DNA of 64,000 nt. It comes from Streptomyces adelaidensis. GTDB lineage: Bacteria; Actinomycetota; Actinomycetes; Streptomycetales; Streptomycetaceae. Location of the stretch: assembly GCF_016598475.1 (NCBI RefSeq), contig NZ_JAEMUX010000025.1:37008-101007 (forward strand). Reading direction: 5' to 3'. This document shows positions 34,353 through 41,160 of this stretch, in pieces (positions within the stretch are counted from its first letter, which is position 1; every line of letters starts with the position of its first letter). The notes under the pieces were generated by a model. That model searched no databases. It was not told where the DNA came from and saw nothing but the letters and a program-made list of their open reading frames with translations. The position numbers and the translations under genes are program-made.

Positions 34353-35096
34353 TCACGCCGTGCGCCTCCTGAACAGCAGCCCCGAAGCCCCCGCCGAGAC
34401 CGCCAGGATTCCCGCACACCAAGCCAGCGCCACCCACGGAGTGGTCCCCACCGGCTGCCCGAGCAGCAGCCCCCGAAGGGTCTCGATCACCTTGGTCACC
34501 GGCTGATGGGCCGCGAAGCCCTGGAGCCAGCCGGGCATCGTGTCGGTCGGGACGAAGGCGCTGCTGGGGTAGGGGAGGAAGCTGACGAAGAAGGTGAAGC
34601 CGCCCGCCGCTTCGGAGGACTTGACGAAGAGGCCGATCGCGGCCGACAGCCAGGACAGGGCGAGGATGTAGACGAGGAGGACGGCCGTCGCCGCCAGCCA
34701 GCCCGCGAGGGTGGCCGAGGGGCGGAAGCCGATGGCGAAGGCCAGGCAGAGAACCAGGGCGGTGGCCAGTGAGTTGCGGGCCGCCGATGCCAGGACGTGG
34801 CCGGTGAGGATCGGGATGCCGCCGATGTCCAGGGAGCGGAAGCGGTCGATGATGCCGCTCTTGAGGTCCTCCGTCACCGCCATCGCCGTGTTGGCCGAGC
34901 CGAAGCCCGCGCAGAGGAGGAGGACACCGGGGACGACGTAGGTGACGTACCGCGTGCCGGTGTCGATCGCGCCGCCGAAGAAGTAGACGAAGATCAGCAG
35001 CATCATCACCGGCAGGGCCATCGAGGTGATGAGGGCGTCGATGTTGCGGCGGCTCAGGCGCAGTGAGCGGCCGGTCATGATCAGGGCGTCAGACAT
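34353..35096 (-). CDS. ABC-2 exporter permease (DrrB-like)
   Basis: 247 aa with six transmembrane segments: MALPVMMLLIFVYFFGGAID; YVTYVVPGVLLLCAGFGSA; further pairs; and WVALAWCAGILAVSAGASGLLF. It contains the ABC-2 signature region FLPYPSSAFVPTDTMPGWLQGFAAHQPVTKVIETLR. It overlaps the ATPase gene by 8 bp. With that ATPase it forms a daunorubicin-resistance-type drug exporter; substrate unknown. Confidence 0.9.
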   Translation of the reverse strand: MSDALIMTGRSLRLSRRNIDALITSMALPVMMLLIFVYFFGGAIDTGTRYVTYVVPGVLLLCAGFGSANTAMAVTEDLKSGIIDRFRSLDIGGIPILTGHVLASAARNSLATALVLCLAFAIGFRPSATLAGWLAATAVLLVYILALSWLSAAIGLFVKSSEAAGGFTFFVSFLPYPSSAFVPTDTMPGWLQGFAAHQPVTKVIETLRGLLLGQPVGTTPWVALAWCAGILAVSAGASGLLFRRRTA

Positions 35097-36066
35097 GGGC
35101 CGGCTCCGCGGCGGGGGATCGGGTGAGTGCGAGGAAGACGTCGTCGAGGGTCGCCGTGTGGACGGAGAAGCGCGAGACGGTGGTGCGGGTGGGGTCCAAC
35201 TCGTCCAGCAGGGCGCGGATGTGGGCGGCCGAGCCGTCGGTGGGGAGGCCCAGGGTGCGGGTGTCGGGGTCGGTGTGGGTGGCGCGCGAGGCCAGGCGCA
35301 GATAGCTCGCCGAGTCGGCGAGGACCAGGTCGAGGCGGTGGCCCGCGACGCGTCGCTTCAGCTCGGCCGAGGTGCCCTCGGCGGCCAGGACGCCCTTGTC
35401 GAGTACCGCGATGCGGTCCGCCAACTGGTCGGCTTCTTCCAGGTACTGGGTGGTCAGGAAGACCGTGGTGCCCTGGGCGGACAGTTCGCGTACGACGTCC
35501 CAGAGGGCGGCGCGGCCGTGTGGGTCCAGGCCCGTGGTCGGCTCGTCGAGGAAGATCACCTCGGGGTCGCCGACCAGGGACGCGGCCAGGTCCAGGCGGC
35601 GGCGCATGCCTCCGGAGTACGTCTTCACGAGGCGGTCGGCCGCGCCGGTGAGGTCGAAGCGGTCGAGGAGTTCCGCCGCCCTGGCGCGCGCGGCCGGACG
35701 GCCGCGGCCCGCCAGGCGGGTCATCATGCGCAGGTTCTCGGTACCCGTCTGCATCTCGTCGACCGCCGCGAACTGACCGGTCAGGCTGATCGCCCGGCGG
35801 ACCTGGGAGCGTGCGGTGCGGATGTCGTGGCCGGCCACCCGGGCCGTGCCCGCGTCGGCGGTCGAGAGCGTGGCCAGGATGCGTACGGCGGTGGTCTTGC
35901 CCGCCCCGTTGGGGCCGAGCAGGGCGTGTACGGCGCCACGCGGGACGGTGAAGTCCACGCCGCGCAGGACCTGGAGGTCACCGTAGGACTTGGTCAGGCC
36001 GGTGGCCTCGATGGCCGGGCGCGCATATGCGTCGGACGGGTGCGGGTCGGACGGGTGCTCTGGCAT
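35089..36066 (-). CDS. ABC exporter ATPase (DrrA-like)
   Basis: 325 aa. Walker A GPNGAGKTTAV, signature YSGGMRRRLDLA, Walker B VIFLDEPTTGLDPHGRA, H-loop FLTTQYLEEADQ, and the about 90-aa DrrA C-terminal extension. It hydrolyses ATP to drive the DrrB-like permease. Its promoter region holds a perfect 15-bp inverted repeat, and a TetR gene is transcribed divergently, so repression by that regulator and induction by the exported drug are likely. Confidence 0.92.
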   Translation of the reverse strand: MPEHPSDPHPSDAYARPAIEATGLTKSYGDLQVLRGVDFTVPRGAVHALLGPNGAGKTTAVRILATLSTADAGTARVAGHDIRTARSQVRRAISLTGQFAAVDEMQTGTENLRMMTRLAGRGRPAARARAAELLDRFDLTGAADRLVKTYSGGMRRRLDLAASLVGDPEVIFLDEPTTGLDPHGRAALWDVVRELSAQGTTVFLTTQYLEEADQLADRIAVLDKGVLAAEGTSAELKRRVAGHRLDLVLADSASYLRLASRATHTDPDTRTLGLPTDGSAAHIRALLDELDPTRTTVSRFSVHTATLDDVFLALTRSPAAEPAHV

Positions 36067-36118
36067 CGCCCCTCATCTCTGTGTCTCTGTCGGCTTCTGT
36101 GTCTCTGTCGCCATTCAA

Positions 36119-36158
36119 CTGCGTAACCCTTACGCGTTACTGTGTAAGGGTTACGCAG
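36119..36158. promoter_or_regulatory. TetR operator: perfect 15-bp inverted repeat
   Basis: CTGCGTAACCCTTAC (36119-36133) and its exact inverse GTAAGGGTTACGCAG (36144-36158), separated by 10 bp that contain one more half-site (GCGTTAC). It sits between the divergent exporter operon and the TetR gene. Confidence 0.85.
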
Positions 36159-36224
36159 AAATAGGATGTGCGTCAAGCCGGGGGCGGGGACCGGTTGGCG
36201 ATCGGGGCGACGAGGGAGGCGTAC

Positions 36225-36983
36225 GTGGCGGACACGGAGAGCGGGACGGGGTTGCCCGTGAGCCTCGAAGTGGCCTGGGGCCTGCGCGAACGCCCCGCGA
36301 AGGGGCCGCGGCCCGGGCTGAGCCTCGACCGGATCGTGGACACGGCCGTGTGGATCGCGGCCGCCGAGGGGCTCGGCGCGGTGTCCATGGGGCGGATCGC
36401 CAAGGAACTCGGCGTCTCGCCCATGTCGCTCTACCGCTATGTCGGCGCCAAGGACGAGCTCTATGTGCTGATGCTGGAGGCGGCCGTGGGTGTGCCGCCC
36501 GAGGGGCCGCCGTCCGGGTCGGGGTGGCGTGAGTGCCTCGCGTGGTGGGCGCGGGCGCAGCGGGCGGTCTTCCGCCGGAACCTGTGGGTGCTGCGCATCC
36601 CGACGTCGGGACCGCCCATCGGCCCCAACTCCCTGGCCTGGATGGAGGCGGCGCTCGCGGGGCTGGACGGCACCGGCCTGCGCGAGGAGGAGAAGCTCTC
36701 CGTGCTGATGCTGGTGGGCGGCTACGTACGGAACGAATCCGTGCTGACGTCCGACCTGGAGGCCGGGATGCGGGCGAGCGGGGTCGGGCCCGACGGGTCG
36801 CTACGGCGCTACGCGGCGGCGCTCGGGGCGCTCACCGACGCCGAGCGGCACCCCGCCATCGCGCGGCTCCTCGGCTCGGGCGTGTTCGAGCACGGGGACG
36901 AGGGCGACACCGACTTCGACTTCGACTTCGGGCTCGACCGGGTGCTCGACGGCATCGAGGTCCTGGTCGAGTCGCGACGCTGA
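36225..36983 (+). CDS. TetR-family transcriptional regulator with C-terminal TetR_C domain
   Basis: 252 aa. The helix-turn-helix is VSMGRIAKELGVSPMSLYRYVGAKDEL (about residues 57-83). The long helical C-terminal ligand domain resembles regulators of tetracycline/drug exporters. The GTG at 36225 is used because GAGGGAGG lies just upstream. The C-terminus has a D-F repeat (TDFDFDFG). It most likely represses the divergent DrrAB exporter through the palindrome at 36119-36158. Confidence 0.9.
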   Translation: MADTESGTGLPVSLEVAWGLRERPAKGPRPGLSLDRIVDTAVWIAAAEGLGAVSMGRIAKELGVSPMSLYRYVGAKDELYVLMLEAAVGVPPEGPPSGSGWRECLAWWARAQRAVFRRNLWVLRIPTSGPPIGPNSLAWMEAALAGLDGTGLREEEKLSVLMLVGGYVRNESVLTSDLEAGMRASGVGPDGSLRRYAAALGALTDAERHPAIARLLGSGVFEHGDEGDTDFDFDFGLDRVLDGIEVLVESRR

Positions 36984-37210
36984 TGCCGCTCTCCCCACCG
37001 TCCTCGGCGGGCGAGGGCCACGGCGTCTACCCGAACGGCAACGCCTGCTCGGACGGCACGGTCACCGACTACCTGTTCACCGGCAAACTTCCGGCGAAGG
37101 ACGTGACCTGCGAGGCGACGGCCGACTCGAACGCGGAAGCACGGAAGAACCAGAAGCGGGACGCGCTCCCCGGTTCTCCGCTCCCGGAGCGTGCCCCGGA
37201 CCGTTTCTGA
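36983..37210 (+). pseudogene. C-terminal remnant of a TAP-like alpha/beta-hydrolase
   Basis: 75 codons. GHGVYPNGNACSDGTVTDYL and TGKLPAKDVTCEA match the very C-terminus of secreted tripeptidyl-aminopeptidase-type hydrolases (TAP-like domain), including the catalytic His in GHG and the paired Cys. The rest of the roughly 500-aa enzyme is absent. It overlaps the TetR stop by one base (TGATG), so deletion between the two genes probably fused them. Confidence 0.6.
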
Positions 37211-37359
37211 GCCCGGTGGCATGACCCGTTGACCCGCATGGCCCATTGACCCGCACGACCCGTTGACCCGCATGACCCATGGAAGATGGGGCGGAACCTC
37301 CTGGCGAGGTCCGCCCCATCGCGCGTCGCCGTCGCCGTCGCAGGAGTCGAGACCTCCGG

Positions 37360-39303
37360 TCATCCCACGCGCAGTGGGCGGCCCCCGACCGCGTCGTCCG
37401 GCCAGTCCTTCGACGCCCGCCACAGGAGTATGTCGTCGGCCGGGCGGGTGGCGGAGAGCTGTTCCAGCTCCCGGCGCATGCCTTCGGCGACTTCCGGGTC
37501 CGGTAGGACGAGGGGATCCGTCAGCTGCCACACCGCGTGCAGCAGACGGCGTACGCGCGGGTGAAGGGCCGGGTCCGGGCGGCCGAGTGCCACCGCGCCC
37601 CGGTCGTCCGGGCCGTCCGGACCGTCCGTGTACGGGGCCGACGCGATGAAGACCAGGGACGTCAGCCAGGTGCGGGGGTCCGCCTCGTGGAATGTGGCGC
37701 TGAGGTGAGCCACCGCGAAGTCCGCGTCGCCCAGGGCGAGTTCGTGGTGGGCGCGGTGGAGGGGGAGGGCGCTGCCGTAGTGGGTGGCGAGCGCGCGGTG
37801 GGCGTCCCGCCAAGCCGTGCGGTCCGGGCGGTCGCCGTTCCCGTGGCGGAGTCGCAGCGACAGCAGGGTCCGGAGGAACGGGTCGCCCACAAAGTGGTCG
37901 GGGGCGGGGGCGTGGCCTTCCGCCGCCAGGCGGTCTTCCAGGGCCAGTATGCCCGACGCGCCGAAGCCGACCGGGAGCTGGGACTCGGCGAGGGTGACGG
38001 CCGAGTCGTGGTCGTGGGCGATGGCGAGGACGGTCAGCTCGTCGAGGTGGGCCTCGTCCGGGAGGAGTCGGTCCAGCATCATCTCGTAGGCGGGGCGTCC
38101 GGCGTGGTCGGCGAGCAGCAGGTCGGCCGGCCCGGTGAGCCCTCGGGGGAAATTCTGGCGCGCCGATTCGGCCATGAGCGACGTGCCGAGGGGGTTGCCT
38201 CCGGTCAACCGGTGTGCGGAGGAGGGGAGTCGGGGTGGGATCGGCTGTCCGGGGCCGCAGGCCGCAGCCATGACCTGCCGCGTCTCGTCGGGGGAGAGTG
38301 GCGGCAACGACACCAGCAGGGCGTGCGACGACGGCGTCCCGCCCGGCGCCCAGCCGCTGGTCCGTGTCACCTCCGGCAGGGTGCGGCGGGCCGCGTTCCG
38401 CAGCGCCGGGTGGCCCTGCCCCCGCAGCCCGGCGAAGAACGTCACCTGGTCGGCCCTGCCGTCGGCCCGGCCCCGCAACACCGATTCCAGCAGCCGCCGC
38501 CCCGCCGCCTCCTGCACGTTGTCCAGCAGGATCACCGGCCGTCCGGTTCGCTGCGTACGCGGTACGACCCCCGCGTACGCGTCGTCCAGGTCCGCGAGCA
38601 GCGCCCGTACGAGATGATGCTCGGCGTGGGTCCGGGCGTCGCCGCCCGCCCTGAAGTGCCGGGAGAGGAGGACCAGGCCGCGCTTCGGGTTCCCGGCCGC
38701 GTTCGGGTGGTCGCGGTACCAGACGGCGCCCCGGCGCAGCCGCCGGTGCGAGGACGACATCCCCTCGCTGAACGCCTCCAGCGCCGTCTCGATGATCGCC
38801 TCGACCACCGGGCCCTGGTCCGACATCGACGACACCAGCCGGGCCACGGTCTTGCCCACCCACCGCCCGGCCAGCCAGCCGCCTGTGTCGCTCAGCAGCA
38901 GGACCCGCTCGGCCTCCGCACAGATCCTCGACAGTCCGCGATCACCCCAGCCCCCGGCCGCGACGGCGAGCAGCCCGCACGCCAGCCGGGGGAACGTGAT
39001 CCGCCCGGCCCCGGCCACGGGCTCGCCGAGCTGCTCCGCGATCGCCGACAGCGCCTCGTACGCGGGCGACCAGGACGCCGGGGGCCGGCCCGGCGGGGGT
39101 TGGTCGAACGGTGACTTCTCCGCGTCGATCAACGCGACGGGCATACGACCCCGGTACGCCTCCCGCAGCTCCCGCAGCGCCGTGCTCTTGCCGAGGCCCC
39201 GGGCTCCCGCCAGCACGATGAAGGGGAGTTCCTCGGAGTGCCCGTACGCCGTGGGTATGTCGAAGAGGGCGTGGGTCTGCGTCGTCGCCGTTGCCGTTGT
39301 CAT
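37360..39303 (-). CDS. STAND-like P-loop ATPase, function unknown
   Basis: About 647 aa. Walker A is G-A-R-G-L-G-K-S-T (33-41) and the Walker B-like motif is RPVILLDNVQEA. A sensor-like region ALLVSLPPLSPDETRQV and the winged-helix-like LTGGNPLGTSLMAESA follow, then helical repeats to the C-terminus. This is the layout of AAA/STAND ATPases with an atypical or absent effector domain. There is no signal peptide or membrane helix. The start is uncertain (ATG 39303 or TTG 39321; neither has a good ribosome site). It is a lone gene 73 bp from the DUF397 gene. Confidence 0.7.
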   Translation of the reverse strand: MTTATATTQTHALFDIPTAYGHSEELPFIVLAGARGLGKSTALRELREAYRGRMPVALIDAEKSPFDQPPPGRPPASWSPAYEALSAIAEQLGEPVAGAGRITFPRLACGLLAVAAGGWGDRGLSRICAEAERVLLLSDTGGWLAGRWVGKTVARLVSSMSDQGPVVEAIIETALEAFSEGMSSSHRRLRRGAVWYRDHPNAAGNPKRGLVLLSRHFRAGGDARTHAEHHLVRALLADLDDAYAGVVPRTQRTGRPVILLDNVQEAAGRRLLESVLRGRADGRADQVTFFAGLRGQGHPALRNAARRTLPEVTRTSGWAPGGTPSSHALLVSLPPLSPDETRQVMAAACGPGQPIPPRLPSSAHRLTGGNPLGTSLMAESARQNFPRGLTGPADLLLADHAGRPAYEMMLDRLLPDEAHLDELTVLAIAHDHDSAVTLAESQLPVGFGASGILALEDRLAAEGHAPAPDHFVGDPFLRTLLSLRLRHGNGDRPDRTAWRDAHRALATHYGSALPLHRAHHELALGDADFAVAHLSATFHEADPRTWLTSLVFIASAPYTDGPDGPDDRGAVALGRPDPALHPRVRRLLHAVWQLTDPLVLPDPEVAEGMRRELEQLSATRPADDILLWRASKDWPDDAVGGRPLRVG

Positions 39304-39376
39304 AGCTGCTGTGGTTATCAACAGCTGTGGAGGGAGGGGCGGTTGTTTCGGAGTGCGGCGAAGTCCGCCCGTTCGC

Positions 39377-39586
39377 TTACGACTCCGACCGCACGGCGCC
39401 TATGAAGGAGAGCCAGGCGGAGCGGTTGATGACCAGTACGGGGCCGTCAGGGTTCTTGCTGTCGCGGACGGGGACGAGGCCGGGGAAACCGGGGGCTACT
39501 TCGATGCAGTCGCCGCCGTTGGTTCCGCTGTGGCTGCTCTTGACCCAGACCGCCGCGCTCAGGTCCAGACTGCTCACGGTGCTCAC
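39377..39586 (-). CDS. DUF397 domain protein
   Basis: 69 aa. The complete DUF397 motif is present: VWVKSSHSGTNGGDCIEVAPGF, VPVRDSKNPDGPVLVI, AWLSFIGAVRS. These small proteins pair with XRE-DUF5753 regulators in Streptomyces and likely act as their partner. The GTG start lies 140 nt inside the 3' part of the upstream regulator's frame, an unusually long overlap. Confidence 0.9.
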   Translation of the reverse strand: MSTVSSLDLSAAVWVKSSHSGTNGGDCIEVAPGFPGLVPVRDSKNPDGPVLVINRSAWLSFIGAVRSES

Positions 39587-40409
39587 ACCTTTCCATCAAG
39601 TCGCTGATCAGAACGGCTGATTCGCGAGCCGACAGCGCGTCCGCCCTGAGCACATCATAGGTTTGGCGGTGCCGAGAGAGGACGGCCGGATCGTCGTTGA
39701 AGTGGCCGAGGTCCAGAGATTCGGAGTACACCCACTCGCGTCCGTCGGGCAGCCTGATCAGCGTCATCGGGGCGTTGGGGCGGTCGGTCTCGGTGGCGTC
39801 GAAGGGAACGACCTGGATGCGGATGTTGGGGCGCTGATTTGCCTCCAGCAGGTGGGCGAACTGGTCCCGCATGATCCGGGGGCCTCCCACCACGCGGCGC
39901 AGGCAGCTCTCGTCCAAGACGGCGACGTAGAGCGGGCCCTCCGAGGTCAGGAAGCGCTGTTGTCGGCTGAGTCGCGCCCTGACGCGTTCCTCCACTGACT
40001 TGGAGTCCCCGATGTGACGAGAGAGCAACTCATGCATGTACTCCTCGGTTTGCATCAGGCCCGGCACGACGTTGTTCAGGTACTGCATGACAGCGGTGGC
40101 CTCGGCGTCCATTTGCACTCGGCGCTCGAACCAGTCCGGGTGCACAACCTGCGGATACCAATCCACCTTGGCCCAGATCCGGGCCAACACCCCACCCGTC
40201 CCCAACACCTCATCGCACCGCTTCGCGAACTGCTCGCTCGGGACCCGCGTCCCCGCCTCGATCTTCGCCACCTGTGACCGGTCGCAGGGGATCTCCCTCG
40301 CCAGTGCGTCCTGCGTCAGCAGTGCCGCCTCGCGGTAGTGCCGCAGGACCTCGCCGAAGAGGACCGAACTGCCGGCGCCACCGGCCCCCTCCGCGTTCCG
40401 CCTCGTCAC
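39447..40409 (-). CDS. XRE-family regulator with DUF5753 domain
   Basis: 320 aa. The N-terminal helix-turn-helix (LRHYREAALLTQDALAREIPCDRSQVAKIEAG) is followed by a DUF5753 domain (PGLMQTEEYMHELL; VAVLDESCLRRVVGGPRIMRDQFAHLLEA; PFDATETDRPNAPMTLIRLPDG; YDVLRADALSARES). The family normally ends near this last motif; here about 60 further residues, Arg/Pro-rich at the end, run over the DUF397 gene. GTG 40409 has GAGGGGG 5 nt upstream. Homologues regulate differentiation and are antagonised or aided by their DUF397 partner. Confidence 0.88.
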   Translation of the reverse strand: MTRRNAEGAGGAGSSVLFGEVLRHYREAALLTQDALAREIPCDRSQVAKIEAGTRVPSEQFAKRCDEVLGTGGVLARIWAKVDWYPQVVHPDWFERRVQMDAEATAVMQYLNNVVPGLMQTEEYMHELLSRHIGDSKSVEERVRARLSRQQRFLTSEGPLYVAVLDESCLRRVVGGPRIMRDQFAHLLEANQRPNIRIQVVPFDATETDRPNAPMTLIRLPDGREWVYSESLDLGHFNDDPAVLSRHRQTYDVLRADALSARESAVLISDLMERCEHREQSGPERGGLGQEQPQRNQRRRLHRSSPRFPRPRPRPRQQEP

Positions 40410-40531
40410 AACGTCCCCCTCGTGCTCCTCCGTGGCAAAGGCCCAGTGCCACACGTTTCGCGTTGATAGGGACCGTTCCCGTGGGCGACGCTGGGCACAC
40501 CCAGAGTTACGGACAGGGCTGTGGAGTGCAC

Positions 40532-40741
40532 GTGGAACCAGAGGGACAACTTGTCTACGACCCGCGGACGCGGCGCGTGGGCGAGTACCGGGACAAGGTC
40601 GGGCCGTACGCGATGCTGCGCCCGGTGGGTGGCGGCCGGGAGTGGGAGGCGGACCCGGCGACGTTGCGGCCGGCGACGGCGGCGGAGCGGATCGGGGCGC
40701 GCGTGAAGGCGGCGAACCACCGTACGAAGAGGAGGACATGA
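40532..40741 (+). CDS. Small conserved Streptomyces protein, unknown function
   Basis: About 69 aa: VEPEGQLVYDPRTRRVGEYRDKVGPYAMLRPVGGG, then REWEADPATLRPATAAERI. The pattern of a hydrophilic strand-rich head and a short basic tail is common beside XRE/DUF397 genes. GTG 40532 follows GTGGAG at 5 nt; GTG 40526 is an alternative. It is divergent from the XRE gene and its stop overlaps the next ATG (ATGA). Confidence 0.65.
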   Translation: MEPEGQLVYDPRTRRVGEYRDKVGPYAMLRPVGGGREWEADPATLRPATAAERIGARVKAANHRTKRRT

Positions 40742-41160
40742 TGGTGCGCCGGCGAGACGAGGGTGAGCTCGGCCGACCGCCCGTTCCGGTGCCCGGCTGC
40801 GCGACGTGCGCGGAGTTGGCCGTACGGCGGGACGAGGCGCGGGCCCGTTACGACGGGAGCGCGGAGACGGACGCGAACGTGCTGCTCCGGCACCACCAGC
40901 GGCGCGACCACGCGGCGGCCCGTACGCGCCGCGTCTTGCGGTACGTGCCGTACGTCATCGCGCAGGACGCGACGGCGGAGCCGGAGTACGAGGCGCGGTG
41001 CGTGTCCGGTGACGAGGTGGAGTGCGGGGCGGAGTCGGGCGTACGGAGTGATCCGGCGGCCGTGGAGGAGTGGCAGCGCAGGCACACGCAGGAGACGCGG
41101 CACTCCCGGTACCGCCGCGGCTTCGCGGACTACGCGGTGATGGAACCGGCCGTGCCGTGA
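40738..41160 (+). CDS. Small hypothetical protein with a Cys-x2-Cys head
   Basis: 140 aa. An N-terminal GCATCAELAVRRDEARARYD is followed by a linker of charged helices and a C-terminal domain of about 70 aa (RYVPYVIAQDATAEPEYEARC to EWQRRHTQETRHSRYRRGFADYAVME) of a Streptomyces family of unknown function. GGAGGAC precedes the ATG. It overlaps the preceding small gene by 4 bp and the convergent NACHT gene by about 31 bp at the 3' ends. Confidence 0.7.
   Translation: MMVRRRDEGELGRPPVPVPGCATCAELAVRRDEARARYDGSAETDANVLLRHHQRRDHAAARTRRVLRYVPYVIAQDATAEPEYEARCVSGDEVECGAESGVRSDPAAVEEWQRRHTQETRHSRYRRGFADYAVMEPAVP

Noticed and set aside
36809..38863. Long minus-strand frame of nearly 700 codons overlapping the TetR and STAND-like genes
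   Set aside because: Arg/Pro/Gly-rich antisense or shifted-frame reading typical of high-GC DNA; the TetR and ATPase frames have clear motifs.
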